Shown here in pieces: positions 51,196 through 60,441 of a stretch of 64,000 nt of DNA; the first letter of the stretch is position 1, and each line of letters begins with the position of its first letter. The stretch is from contig CBDAMZ010000007.1 in NCBI GenBank assembly GCA_965197375.1, positions 124,001 through 188,000 of the forward strand, read 5' to 3'. The notes under the pieces are model-generated. The model was not told the DNA's origin, made no database searches, and was given only the letters and a program-made list of their open reading frames with translations. This DNA comes from CBDAMZ01 sp965197375 (GTDB lineage Bacteria > Acidobacteriota > Vicinamibacteria > Vicinamibacterales > UBA8438). A program made the translations under genes and the position numbers.

Positions 51196-53994
51196 TCAGA
51201 ACCTGAACAGGCGATTGATCTTCACAACGAACGCTCGATTTTCCGGTTGGGACAATCGCATGGGTGCCAGCGTGTCACGCTCCTCGTTGTAGACGACGAA
51301 AAGTTCGCTGCCGGCCAGATATTCCCAGCGCAACCGGACGTTTGTGGCTAGGGAGTTGGTGCTCGAGTTGTATTGCAGCAGCGCACTGACGAACATGCGC
51401 GGCGACATGGTGTAGACCGCCCGTGTGGTAATGAGGTTTGTTGTGAACCGGCCTTCTGGTGTGTCGACCAGGTTGTACGACACGCTCGGTTCGAGCGACA
51501 GCTGCGGTGTTATCCCCAGACGACCCCGGTTAAAGCCGATCGTTGTCTTGTTTCCGCTGAAGAAGCTTCCGTGCTGCACGGAAACCGTTCCGACTAGTTT
51601 CCGCGTTGGTCCAAAAGTGAACGACACCTTGGCATCCTGGAAACTATAGCCGCCGGTCGGCAACGTGACGCCAGGAGCGATTCGAAAGGGCTGCTTGAGA
51701 AATTCGTAGCTCTCAGTATAGGTCAGTTTAAACGCATCACTGTTCTCGAGCTCGACGCCGAATTCCCCCTGGTTCTCACGGGTTTCGAGCAACCCAGAGC
51801 GGTCCATGATATACGCGACCTGCCCTTGGAACGTGAACTTGCGCACCGCGCTGATGCGCGCCGGTCTGGGACTGAACCGGAACAGGCCAAAGCGACGGTC
51901 GAAAGCACGTCGTCTGATGAACCCAACCTCAGGATTGAAGCTCCTACCGACAACGAGCCGTTCCGCTTTCACGCCATATCTGTCTCCGGCGTAGTCAAGT
52001 TCTGCCCGATAGCTCACGTCGTCGTCGCTCAACCCAGGTGTCGTAGTTTTGGCCCAGTAGGTATTGATATTCAGGTTGTCGTAGAATGCGAAGACGCCAT
52101 CGACTCCGTACGATTCGCTCGGTCCCACACCAGACTTCGACACCGACCGGCCGGTGAAGAGGAATCCGGCGCTACTTCGGCGAAGGATGTCGCGTTGTAC
52201 TCGTGCAACGGTGAAGTTAGTAGCTCGGGCCCCGATGTCCGGGGCGTCACTGGTTTGAATGTTCAGGAAACCAACGCTGAACTTCCCGATGCGCCCGGTT
52301 ATCCGTCCGCCTGCGTCTATCGGGACAACCTGTCCTTGGTTCAGCCCGATCTCCCGACTATAAAACAGCACCGGCGCGTCCGACCCGCCACCGCCGTAAC
52401 CGTAACTTGTAGAACCACCGAAGATGAAAGTTCCCTGGTTTTCAAGAAAGAACTCGCGCTTCTCCGGGAAGAACAGGCTAAACCGCGTGAGATTCACCTG
52501 TTGCTCGTCCGCCTCAACCTGAGCAAAATCAGTGTTTACCGTGAGGTCGGCCACGAGGTTCTGACTGATGCCGTACTTTATATCGAACCCCAGGTTGCCG
52601 GCGACGTCATTCGAGAGTTCGGGTGATCCGCGCTGTGTCCCGGCCACTTCCGAGATTGCATATGGCTTGATCTCAATCGTACCCCGGGTGCGCACTGGCA
52701 CTTCGAGCCCAACCAGCGTCGCGGACAGCGACATCATTAACTGAGCTGGAAGACCGCGCGCCGCCGGAAGAAGAGTGAGCGCCGACATCTCATTTTTCCA
52801 TCGCACCACCCGGCGGATATTGAAGCCCCAGATTTGGGCCCGGCCCGGCCGGTAGCGCAGCGACTTGAATGGAATTGCCGCCTCCATCGTCCACCCGCCT
52901 TCAAAACGTCCAGTTCGGACATCCCAGAGCGGATTCCAGTCTCCGTTCCAGGTGCGTCCGAGGGTCGTCTGGCCATCCAGTCGGCCACCAAGTGGGTTCA
53001 CGTTGAAGACGTACCCGTTGCGGCGGTCGTAGAACGTGTCGAAGGTAAAGTGGATGCCCTCGTTCCGAAGGATGTTGGTGCTGTCTCGGCGCATCTCGTT
53101 GGCGATCCACTGCGACTCTGGCGCCGAATCCCAGGCCTTGGTACTTATATAAATATTGTTGTCGTCGAATAGCACCCAGGCTTCTGTCTTCTCAGTGGCG
53201 GGCTCACCCTCGTTCGGCTCCTGCTGAATGAAATCGGATAAGGCCTGCAGGTCGGTGTAGATGTGCTCATCGAGCACACCATCGAGCCTGAGTGGCGCCG
53301 CAAGCCGAACGGCCCGAACGGTCGTGCGGCCCGCCGCATCCCGCGAAACTACCGCGGGTGGGACTGGTGGCGGCGGCCCATCGATTATCCCAACTGGGCG
53401 ACTCAGCTCGGTGGCCGTCGAGGAAACGAAAGTGACCGGCGCGCTGTCGGTCGGTACAGTTCCAATCGGCCCGGGTGGTGCCAGCCGTGGCGGAACGGAA
53501 AGGGCCGACACGCCATCGGTCGGCACAGTCCCAGTTGACCCGGGTGGTGCCAGCTGTGTCGGGGGGAAGTTGCTTAACTTGGCAACGATCTGGTCCTGCA
53601 GGGTGAAGAGCGCTGCGAACGGTCCATCCACTTCAAACGTATGGGCCACGATGCCGGTTTTAGCGTCGATCAGCTTGGTAATGATCCGAAGGTCGTCGCC
53701 GACACGTTGATAGCTCCCTGCAATGAACCACTTCACATCCAACTCGCGAAGGACGCGACGTGCGAGTGATTCGTCAGCGATGTCGACGTCGAGGACGGCC
53801 ACGAGCCGTACCGGAAGATCTGACGCTAGGGCCTCGGCAATACCGACACCGATCCAGTGGTCTTTGGCCTCGCTGGTGACGTTGATGAATTTCATAATAC
53901 CGATAGTCTCGACCGCGTCCTGGCTGCCATGGGCGGTTCCGGTCAGCATGACAACTGCTGCCAGCGCACTACCGGCGACCTGCATACGGAACAT
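51196..53994 (-). CDS. FlgO/TolB-like domain + CBM9-like domain + DUF5916 outer-membrane protein
   Basis: The protein has 932 residues from ATG 53994 (signal RMQVAGSALAAVVMLTGTAH); a start at 54075 adds 27 polar residues. Residues about 25-145 form a FlgO/TolB-amino-terminal-like domain (G-I-M-K-F-I-N-V-T, W-I-G-V-G-I-A-E-A-L, G-S-Y-Q-R-V-G-D-D-L-R-I). A Pro-rich linker with a 23-residue tandem repeat follows. Then comes a CBM9-like domain (L-D-G-V-L-D-E-H-I-Y, D-F-I-Q-Q-E-P-N-E-G), and then DUF5916 (N-T-D-F-A-Q-V-E-A-D-E-Q-Q-V-N-L-T-R, F-F-P-E-K-R-E-F-F) with a barrel ending K-I-N-R-L-F-R-F. It is an outer-membrane protein, function unknown, and a paralog of 56759-59656. Confidence 0.82.
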   Translation of the reverse strand: MFRMQVAGSALAAVVMLTGTAHGSQDAVETIGIMKFINVTSEAKDHWIGVGIAEALASDLPVRLVAVLDVDIADESLARRVLRELDVKWFIAGSYQRVGDDLRIITKLIDAKTGIVAHTFEVDGPFAALFTLQDQIVAKLSNFPPTQLAPPGSTGTVPTDGVSALSVPPRLAPPGPIGTVPTDSAPVTFVSSTATELSRPVGIIDGPPPPVPPAVVSRDAAGRTTVRAVRLAAPLRLDGVLDEHIYTDLQALSDFIQQEPNEGEPATEKTEAWVLFDDNNIYISTKAWDSAPESQWIANEMRRDSTNILRNEGIHFTFDTFYDRRNGYVFNVNPLGGRLDGQTTLGRTWNGDWNPLWDVRTGRFEGGWTMEAAIPFKSLRYRPGRAQIWGFNIRRVVRWKNEMSALTLLPAARGLPAQLMMSLSATLVGLEVPVRTRGTIEIKPYAISEVAGTQRGSPELSNDVAGNLGFDIKYGISQNLVADLTVNTDFAQVEADEQQVNLTRFSLFFPEKREFFLENQGTFIFGGSTSYGYGGGGSDAPVLFYSREIGLNQGQVVPIDAGGRITGRIGKFSVGFLNIQTSDAPDIGARATNFTVARVQRDILRRSSAGFLFTGRSVSKSGVGPSESYGVDGVFAFYDNLNINTYWAKTTTPGLSDDDVSYRAELDYAGDRYGVKAERLVVGRSFNPEVGFIRRRAFDRRFGLFRFSPRPARISAVRKFTFQGQVAYIMDRSGLLETRENQGEFGVELENSDAFKLTYTESYEFLKQPFRIAPGVTLPTGGYSFQDAKVSFTFGPTRKLVGTVSVQHGSFFSGNKTTIGFNRGRLGITPQLSLEPSVSYNLVDTPEGRFTTNLITTRAVYTMSPRMFVSALLQYNSSTNSLATNVRLRWEYLAGSELFVVYNEERDTLAPMRLSQPENRAFVVKINRLFRF
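53447..53559 (-). repeat. 69-bp tandem repeat in the linker of the DUF5916 protein
   Basis: Two copies begin at 53447 and 53516 (period 69 bp, 23 residues). Each encodes L-A-P-P-G-x-x-G-T-V-P-T-D on the minus strand. The second is partial at its 3' side. It lengthens the flexible linker between the FlgO-like and CBM9-like domains. Confidence 0.75.
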
Positions 53995-54281
53995 GGAAAT
54001 GGTTGGTGAACGTAGACAGACGCGGAGGTGTACGGATATTTCTCTAGAGGGTTTATTGATTCGGACGACGGCCATGGATGAATTCGTTACCGGACGGGCT
54101 CGCGCAGCGCGCGTATGCTTTTACGGTGACATGGCCCAGTGTAACGTTTTACTCAGAGCCGGGACCAAATGTAAACCTGGCTTTAGAATCAAGAGATCGG
54201 CACCCGCACCCTCAGCTCTTCACGACGGGTGCAGTCGTCGCGCAGAGTATCGACGGTCGCGCACAGATCCATTCCTTGCCA

Positions 54282-55520
54282 TTAATCGAATGTCCACAGC
54301 GTTAGCGTCGAGGTATCCTTAATAAATACACGGTTGCCAGAAATTGTCGGATGCGCCCACGTGGCGGTATCTGCTACGTCGTAACGCCGTACCTCCTCAA
54401 ACCCAGCTTCGCTCGTTCTTCCCACAATCAGCTCCGCATCGTCCTCCAACACAAACAGCGTTTCACCAGCCTTAACGATCGCTGCGTTGGAGGCCTGACG
54501 TCCAGAGCTTGTCCATAGCGTCTCGCCGGTGGCGACATCAAGCAAGAAATACTGTCCGCTATTGCGCTGCGATAGCCCAAACAGTGCCCCGTTGGCCAGG
54601 ACACCGTTGGTCATATAGAGCGATGTCTCTCCGTTCTCCCAGATGTCCTCGGTCGTCCACTGGTTTTGTGTCTTCACGACCCGGAACGCCGAGGTCGGTT
54701 CCTGAAAGCCAGCGATGATGACTGTGTCTTCAACGAGGATGGGGTCGATGACATTCTGCGTATAGAGAGTGCTGAAGGGCCGCTGCCACAGAAGCTTGCC
54801 AGTCAAGGCCGCCACGCCGATCACTCGCTCCTGACTCAACGTGATCACCTGGCGAGTTCCATTCAGATCCGCCACGAGGGGAGACGCGTACGAAGGTCCG
54901 TCGCCATCCCAGGCCCATCTAACTTTCCCTGTGTCAGCATCGAACGCCGTCAGCGCCCCCTGGTCGTGACCTCCAACGTGGACAATCACCAGGCCCTGCT
55001 CGACGAGCGGGGATACAGCCGTGCCCCAGAGCGGTGCCACCGAAGGTGCGGGTACTTGCCAGACTTGGTTGCCGGTTGCTGCATCGAACGCCGTCACGAC
55101 GCCGCCAAGGCCCAGTGTGTAGAGTTTGCCGTCGGCAAAAGTTGGCGTTGCCTTTGGGCCAGGGCCATGCGGGTCGGCGGCTGGTTCGAACGCGAACGGC
55201 GCCGGATAGCTGGTTTGCCAGGCCTTTCGTCCAGTGTTGGCATCGAGCGCTCTCATTACTTCGTCGTCGCCTTGCCGCGTAAACATGTAGATCCGGTCGC
55301 CAATCAACACGGGTGTGGCGTAGCCTTCTCCCACTTCAACCCTCCACCTAAGTGTTAGGCGCTCAGGCCACGGGCGTGGCGCTGTGAAAGACGCGACGGC
55401 TCCGTCCCGATTGGGGCCACGCCACTGAGGCCAATCCGAGCTGTTGTCCTGCGCAATCACTCCGGTCGTTAGGAACACCACCACAGCAATCACGCTCAAC
55501 GTACGACCCAGCATCTTCAT
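54282..55520 (-). CDS. Exported PQQ-type beta-propeller (BamB-like) protein
   Basis: The protein has 412 residues from ATG 55520 with signal peptide (KMLGRTLSVIAVVVFLTTGV, cleavage after I-A-Q). The mature start D-W-P-Q-W-R-G-P-N-R-D-G is the classic opening of acidobacterial and planctomycete PQQ-repeat proteins. Blades show A-L-D-A-N-T-G-R-K-A-W-Q, A-F-D-A-A-T-G-N-Q-V-W-Q and A-F-D-A-D-T-G-K-V-R-W-A-W. No alcohol-dehydrogenase catalytic residues were seen, so a scaffold role or non-catalytic use is as likely as PQQ binding. It follows the DUF5916 gene's upstream region and is on the same strand. Confidence 0.82.
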   Translation of the reverse strand: MKMLGRTLSVIAVVVFLTTGVIAQDNSSDWPQWRGPNRDGAVASFTAPRPWPERLTLRWRVEVGEGYATPVLIGDRIYMFTRQGDDEVMRALDANTGRKAWQTSYPAPFAFEPAADPHGPGPKATPTFADGKLYTLGLGGVVTAFDAATGNQVWQVPAPSVAPLWGTAVSPLVEQGLVIVHVGGHDQGALTAFDADTGKVRWAWDGDGPSYASPLVADLNGTRQVITLSQERVIGVAALTGKLLWQRPFSTLYTQNVIDPILVEDTVIIAGFQEPTSAFRVVKTQNQWTTEDIWENGETSLYMTNGVLANGALFGLSQRNSGQYFLLDVATGETLWTSSGRQASNAAIVKAGETLFVLEDDAELIVGRTSEAGFEEVRRYDVADTATWAHPTISGNRVFIKDTSTLTLWTFD

Positions 55521-55968
55521 ATGTAGTGAAGTATAGCAGGGTACCGCAGAACACTCGGATGTCACTAATCGTTCTCGCGCGATGCTCGTGTGAGCGCAGC
55601 GGTCTTGTTAGTGGCGACGGCTTGACCTAGTGGGTAAATCAACATGCGCTAGGCAGATCAACGATATGTGGACTGCAGAATCCGAAACTGGATCAAATTG
55701 TCAACTGCCATTGTAAGGGGACGGTCCTAGTTGACGAGCCCTCAGCCGTGATGGCATGCTTCCGCAACCTGCTGAGAGTTTTCGCCATCCAAAGACCCAC
55801 GCGACTTGTTTACGTTTTGGCTGGCTGTCCTAGTGGTTCGAATGACGGGTGGTTTGGCCATCGGTCGTGCTGTGGCGGCTTCCAGGTTATAGAGTAAGCT
55901 GGGTGAAGCGCGGGCTGCTCGTCGGTGCATCATGATGAAGCCTTACACTGATGGGCTAGTATTAGCCT
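55521..55968. other. Divergent intergenic region
   Basis: This is 448 bp between the PQQ propeller and the PEGA gene. No coding frame with motif, RNA gene or repeat was recognised. It likely carries promoters in both directions. Confidence 0.4.
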
Positions 55969-56784
55969 ATGACACTCTTTAGTAGACCCACCGATTCGAC
56001 GCCGCGACGGCGTTGGTGGACTCCTGTCCTTCTCGTGCTTTTTCTTACCGCTGGCGTCGGATACTTTGTGTGGTCAAGAATCCAGATTCCTTCTGACAAC
56101 GTCGAGCCGACAGCGCGAGTTTTATTGCCGCCCCCCGCAGCAATCGAGCCGGCAGACAGTTCAGCCGAAGCCCCGTTATCCGATAGGCTCTCTGAGCCTG
56201 AGGCAGATCCGGAACCAAGCCCTGAACCAAGTCGTGTAGCCGAAACCTCAACGGCAGCCGTACCGCCCCCGGTCATTTTTCGTGTAACCAGCGATGTAGA
56301 GGGTGCAGAGGTCTTTGTCGACCGCCAATACGTTGGAACCACACCATTTGAGTCACACGACATTACGAGGGGAAGACATCGCATCAACGTTTCAGCATCT
56401 GGGTATGGTAGCCATGCTGAAGACGTTGAGATTAATGATGAGGTCACGACACTCGCAGTGATGTTCAGGCAAGTCGCTTTAAACCAACAGGCTCAGGTTA
56501 TTCACAAGCACCGGTTTGGCAACTGCGAAGGCCAGCTCGTGGCGGACACGAGCGGAATACACTATCAGACTAACCATGGCGACTCGTTTAACGTGGCGTT
56601 TGACGCCCTCGAAGAATTCGAGGTCGACTACCTCGAGCACAATCTTCGCATCAAGGTCAACGGTGGACGAACGTACAACTTCACTGACCGCCAGGAGAAC
56701 GCCGATTCGCTGTTCGTTTTTCACCGCGAGGTGGAAGAGGCGCGCGAGCGCTTAGCACGTGGGGATCGGCCGGCATCCCAGTAG
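55969..56784 (+). CDS. Membrane-anchored PEGA-domain protein with a PH-like C-terminal domain
   Basis: The protein has 271 residues. A polar N-terminus (R-R-R-W-W) is followed by one transmembrane helix (TPVLLVLFLTAGVGYFVW, about residues 18-35), a Pro/Glu/Ser-rich linker (40-100), then a PEGA domain: F-R-V-T-S-D-V-E-G-A-E-V-F-V-D-R-Q-Y-V-G-T-T-P (about 104-126) and G-R-H-R-I-N-V-S-A-S-G-Y. The last 90 residues (H-R-F-G-N-C-E-G-Q-L to F-V-F-H-R-E-V-E-E-A-R) look like a small PH-like beta domain. It is probably periplasmic and surface- or peptidoglycan-binding. The next gene overlaps its end by 26 bp. Confidence 0.75.
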   Translation: MTLFSRPTDSTPRRRWWTPVLLVLFLTAGVGYFVWSRIQIPSDNVEPTARVLLPPPAAIEPADSSAEAPLSDRLSEPEADPEPSPEPSRVAETSTAAVPPPVIFRVTSDVEGAEVFVDRQYVGTTPFESHDITRGRHRINVSASGYGSHAEDVEINDEVTTLAVMFRQVALNQQAQVIHKHRFGNCEGQLVADTSGIHYQTNHGDSFNVAFDALEEFEVDYLEHNLRIKVNGGRTYNFTDRQENADSLFVFHREVEEARERLARGDRPASQ

Positions 56785-59656
56785 ACGGTTCGCGAAGCTA
56801 CCACGCTTTTCTGTCGGCCAACCATTGCTTACGACTGCTATCCATCAACGGCTTGTTTTGGCGTTGATCTGTGAGATCTTCGCGCTTGGCGTGCCGGCCT
56901 GGAGCCAGTTGGCTCCCGCTGGGGATGGTCAGGCAACCCGGAGCTTCGACGCGGCTATTCCGGCACCGCCAGGCTGTGTCCTTGTGCTCCCTTTTACGAA
57001 CCTTTTGGGCAATCCTTTGGACGATTGGTTTGGCGAGGGCATCGCGGAGACGGTGGCGGCGGCGTTGCACACGGTGCCAGGAGTAACAGTCGCACGCGCT
57101 CAAGGGGTAGCCGAAGAATGTGAAACGGGGGCCTCGATTGGCTGGGTGTTGCATGGTGTGTACCAGCGCGTTGGTGAACAGCTCCGAATCACTGCGTGCC
57201 TGGCCAGCGGCGACGGTGGTGCGACAATTCACACGGCCAAGGTTGATGGGGCAGTGGATGAACTCTTCGCGCTTCAGGATCAGCTTGCCACGGAGCTCGG
57301 ACGCCAGCTAGCTGCCGCGCTTGACGGCATGCCGGATGTCGGTGGCTTATTACCTGGGACACTCGCACCCGTGGGTGTCCTTGCCTTCGATGCCGAAACT
57401 ATCGACATGCCGCCAACGTCCGTGGTGGGCTCTGAGGCAGCAACCATCAGCGGGCTTTCCGCACACGGAAATGTTACTGATGATTCACTGCCAGCAGGGG
57501 TTACCCTGTCCCCGGGAGACCAATACCGCATCGAGCCACGCTGGGTTGATCAGGGCCCTCGGCTTGACGCCAGCCTCGACGATGAAGTCTGGCTGTCGGC
57601 GACAGTTATCGACGACTTCGTTCAGCAGGAGCCGTCGGAGGGCGATCCAGCAACCGAGCGGACGGTGGTGCGGCTACTATATGACTTCCGTACGCTCTAT
57701 ATCGGGGTTGAGGCATTTGACTCCGACCCGGACGGAGTGATCGCGACCGAGATGCGGCGCGATTCCCGCCAATTGTTCAACGAAGACAACTTCCAACTTA
57801 TCCTCGACACGTTTAGCGATTCTCGTTCCGGCTATATGTTTGTGACGAGCCCACTCGGTGCCAAGCTCGAGCAGCAGGTCACCGAGGAGGGCGAAGGTGG
57901 CTACCGCGGGAACAGTTCGAACATCAATCTGAACTGGGACGGCGTCTGGGATGTCTCCGCTCAGCGCACCGATCAGGGTTGGGTCGCCGAGATCGCGATC
58001 CCGATGGTCACGATGCGGTTCCCTGAGGCAGACCGCCAAATCTGGGGTCTCAACTTTATGCGGAACATTCGGCGAAAAAATGAGCAGGTCTTCTGGGCGC
58101 CGATTCCTAAGGGTTACAGCCTGACCCGTGCCAGCTTGGCCGGTACGATGACCGGTCTCGCCGGTGTGGAGCGAGGGGTGGACCTGCGGATCACCCCGCA
58201 TGTGTTGGCTGGGGGCCGGCAGGACCGCGCCGCGTCAGCCGAATTGAATGACTCAGGGTTCAACGATATCGGGCTCGACGTGAAGTACGGCATTTCCTCT
58301 GGGCTGAACCTCGACGTTACGCTGAACACCGACTTCGCGCAGGTCGAGGTAGACGAACAGCAGGTCAACTTGACGCGGTTCCCACTCTTTTTCCCAGAGA
58401 AGCGGGACTTCTTCATCGAGAACGCCGGGTTGTTTAGCGTCAAGTCTCAGGGTATCGGCCGGTTAGCTGACCTGTTTTTCACCCGGCGAGTTGGATTGGC
58501 GAATGGCCAAGCGGTGCCGATCATTGCCGGAACTCGGCTGACCGGAAAGGTGAACCGGAACAATATCGCCGTGATGAATATCCAGACCCAGGAGGCGGGG
58601 TCACGACCAGGTGAGAACTTCTTTGTTGCCAGATACAGTCGCGACATCTTTGCGCGCTCGAAGGTGGGCGGGATTATTGTCAATAAAGAGGCGATCGGTG
58701 ACGCTCACTACAACCGGACCTTCGCGATCGACACCTCACTAGCACTGCACCCGTTCTTTTCGGTCACTGGGTTCATCGCGAAGACGGAGTCGCCTCATCT
58801 CACGAATAAGGACCTGATGGGACACCTGATGCTGTCTTGGCTGAGCCCGGCATTCCGCATTTATAGTGAGTACACTGACATCCAGGACAACTTTAATGCC
58901 GAGGTTGGATTCGTGCCTCGCATTGGCATCCGCCGGTCGAAGCTGCATGGCCAATGGAACCCGCGGCCGGGCAAGTGGGGTATCCGGTCGATGGACCCGA
59001 TGCTCAATATCGAGCACACGACCGACCAGAACAATCGTTTACTGACCCGGAAGGTTCACCACATGATCGGTTTCCAGTTCGAGGACGGATCGAGCTTTAC
59101 TGTTAACGCCGACAAGCAATTCGAGCGGCTTGACGTGCCGTTCCAGATCGCGAACGACGTTACGGTTCCAGCTGGCACCTATCGTTTCTGGAAGCCGAGT
59201 ATGCGGTACAAGAGCGACCCGTCACGTCGGCTTTCGGTCAACGCCAACTACGCGCCACAGACCTTCTTTGACGGGACCCGAACTGATTGGGGCGCGTCGG
59301 TCAGCCTGCGCGCTACCAGCCGTGTGGCAGCGCAGGTCACCTTCCGACGGAGCGATATCGATCTGCCCGATGGTGCTTTCATTACTGACCTTGCGTCGGT
59401 CACATTCGACCTGGCACTATCGCCGAAAGTAACGTTGCGCTCGCTGACTCAGCACAACTCAACGACTGACTCGGTCAGCACGAGCATCCGGTTTAACTGG
59501 ATCTATAGTCCTGGTAGCGACATTTACATTGCTTATGACGAACTGCGTTACGATGGCTTCCTCTCGCTCGACCCGGCGCTTCGACATACGGGCCGGGTGC
59601 CGTGGGTCCAGAATCGGCAACTCGCCATCAAGATGACGTATTTACTGTCACGGTAA
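56759..59656 (+). CDS. FlgO/TolB-like domain + CBM9-like domain + DUF5916 outer-membrane protein (paralog)
   Basis: The frame is open from GTG 56759 (965 residues), 26 bases inside the PEGA gene. The true start may be a little later because the signal helix (RLVLALICEIFALGVPAWSQ) begins at about residue 31. The FlgO-like part has L-V-L-P-F-T-N-L-L, W-F-G-E-G-I-A-E-T and G-V-Y-Q-R-V-G-E-Q-L-R-I. The CBM9-like domain has L-D-A-S-L-D-D-E-V-W and D-F-V-Q-Q-E-P-S-E-G. DUF5916 shows N-T-D-F-A-Q-V-E-V-D-E-Q-Q-V-N-L-T-R and F-F-P-E-K-R-D-F-F-I-E-N, then barrel strands to K-M-T-Y-L-L-S-R. It has the same architecture as 51196-53994 with clear divergence, so an old duplication. Confidence 0.82.
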   Translation: MGIGRHPSRRFAKLPRFSVGQPLLTTAIHQRLVLALICEIFALGVPAWSQLAPAGDGQATRSFDAAIPAPPGCVLVLPFTNLLGNPLDDWFGEGIAETVAAALHTVPGVTVARAQGVAEECETGASIGWVLHGVYQRVGEQLRITACLASGDGGATIHTAKVDGAVDELFALQDQLATELGRQLAAALDGMPDVGGLLPGTLAPVGVLAFDAETIDMPPTSVVGSEAATISGLSAHGNVTDDSLPAGVTLSPGDQYRIEPRWVDQGPRLDASLDDEVWLSATVIDDFVQQEPSEGDPATERTVVRLLYDFRTLYIGVEAFDSDPDGVIATEMRRDSRQLFNEDNFQLILDTFSDSRSGYMFVTSPLGAKLEQQVTEEGEGGYRGNSSNINLNWDGVWDVSAQRTDQGWVAEIAIPMVTMRFPEADRQIWGLNFMRNIRRKNEQVFWAPIPKGYSLTRASLAGTMTGLAGVERGVDLRITPHVLAGGRQDRAASAELNDSGFNDIGLDVKYGISSGLNLDVTLNTDFAQVEVDEQQVNLTRFPLFFPEKRDFFIENAGLFSVKSQGIGRLADLFFTRRVGLANGQAVPIIAGTRLTGKVNRNNIAVMNIQTQEAGSRPGENFFVARYSRDIFARSKVGGIIVNKEAIGDAHYNRTFAIDTSLALHPFFSVTGFIAKTESPHLTNKDLMGHLMLSWLSPAFRIYSEYTDIQDNFNAEVGFVPRIGIRRSKLHGQWNPRPGKWGIRSMDPMLNIEHTTDQNNRLLTRKVHHMIGFQFEDGSSFTVNADKQFERLDVPFQIANDVTVPAGTYRFWKPSMRYKSDPSRRLSVNANYAPQTFFDGTRTDWGASVSLRATSRVAAQVTFRRSDIDLPDGAFITDLASVTFDLALSPKVTLRSLTQHNSTTDSVSTSIRFNWIYSPGSDIYIAYDELRYDGFLSLDPALRHTGRVPWVQNRQLAIKMTYLLSR

Positions 59657-59959
59657 TAGCCGACCGAAGCGCGGGATCTAGGACTCGGGGTTGAGGAGTG
59701 ACGTGACTGCGTCGATTCAACTTTGTGGATCCCGGACTTGTGGACTGTATCTAGTTAAAAGGAAAGTGGTTTCTCACGCGCTCCGTGTTTCCCGTGAGTG
59801 TGCCCAGCAGGAAAAACGGTCACGATTTCTTCGGGGCCGTAGCTCTTTCCAGCTGTGTGACCCTTCTTAAGGCGGTCCCGCGCACATAGGCGGGGTCTCA
59901 GCAGGCGAGCGATTCAAGTGTGCTCGTCAGTTTCATGCAATTTCGTGTAGGCTACCATC
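59657..59959. other. Intergenic region
   Basis: This is 303 bp between the DUF5916 gene and the small 100-residue gene. Nothing recognisable was seen on either strand. Confidence 0.4.
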
Positions 59960-60262
59960 GTGTCTGGCGCGCCTCCGAAGAGTGCGGTCGAGCTGGTGAT
60001 GGAGCGGCTCCGGCAGAAGGATGCCGAGTCTGGGGTTAAAGCGACGCCGTTGACGAATACCCAGATCGAGACGATCGCCGAGGCTCGACGGATCTGCGAA
60101 GCGCGGATCGCGGAGTGCCGTATTCTTCACGACGCGGCGCTCCTGACTATCCTGGAACCCGAAGCGCTCCAGGAGCTCGAAGCGAACTACCGTCGGGATC
60201 TAGCGAGGTTCGCCAGCGACCGCGACCGGAAGATCGATACTACCCGGAAGGGCGTCGAGTAA
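59960..60262 (+). CDS. Small charged helical protein of unknown function
   Basis: The protein has 100 residues from a GTG start, without signal peptide or membrane helix. It is rich in Glu, Arg and Ala with long amphipathic helices: S-A-V-E-L-V-M-E-R-L-R-Q-K-D, I-E-T-I-A-E-A-R-R-I-C-E-A-R-I-A-E, E-A-L-Q-E-L-E-A-N-Y-R-R-D-L-A-R-F. The pattern is typical of coiled-coil proteins conserved without name in Acidobacteriota; I do not recognise a family. The frame is clean and codon choice resembles the neighbours, so it is probably real. tRNA-Glu follows 103 bp downstream. Confidence 0.6.
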   Translation: MSGAPPKSAVELVMERLRQKDAESGVKATPLTNTQIETIAEARRICEARIAECRILHDAALLTILEPEALQELEANYRRDLARFASDRDRKIDTTRKGVE

Positions 60263-60365
60263 GAGGTTGTCGTTAGACAACACCACTCAGCACTGGATGG
60301 GCGCGCGTGGTTGTTGGGAGCGGTTAGTGTGCGCGGCGGTTTCGGCCTGTCTGTAAACCAGACAC

Positions 60366-60441
60366 GTCCCCATCGTCCAGAGGCCTAGGATCTAGCCCTT
60401 TCAAGGCTAAGACACGGGTTCGAATCCCGTTGGGGACGCCA
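60366..60441 (+). tRNA. tRNA-Glu (anticodon UUC)
   Basis: It folds as a cloverleaf: acceptor GTCCCCA pairs with TGGGGAC (60431-60437), discriminator G at 60438 and encoded CCA at 60439-60441. The anticodon loop CTTTCAA within GCCCTTTCAAGGC holds TTC. The T arm is ACGGGTTCGAATCCCGT. Its minus strand is overlapped by the 3' end of the lyase-like open frame. Confidence 0.96.

Noticed and set aside
54666..55358. 230-residue plus-strand frame within the PQQ propeller gene
   Set aside because: It is an antisense shadow of regular propeller repeats with no independent support.
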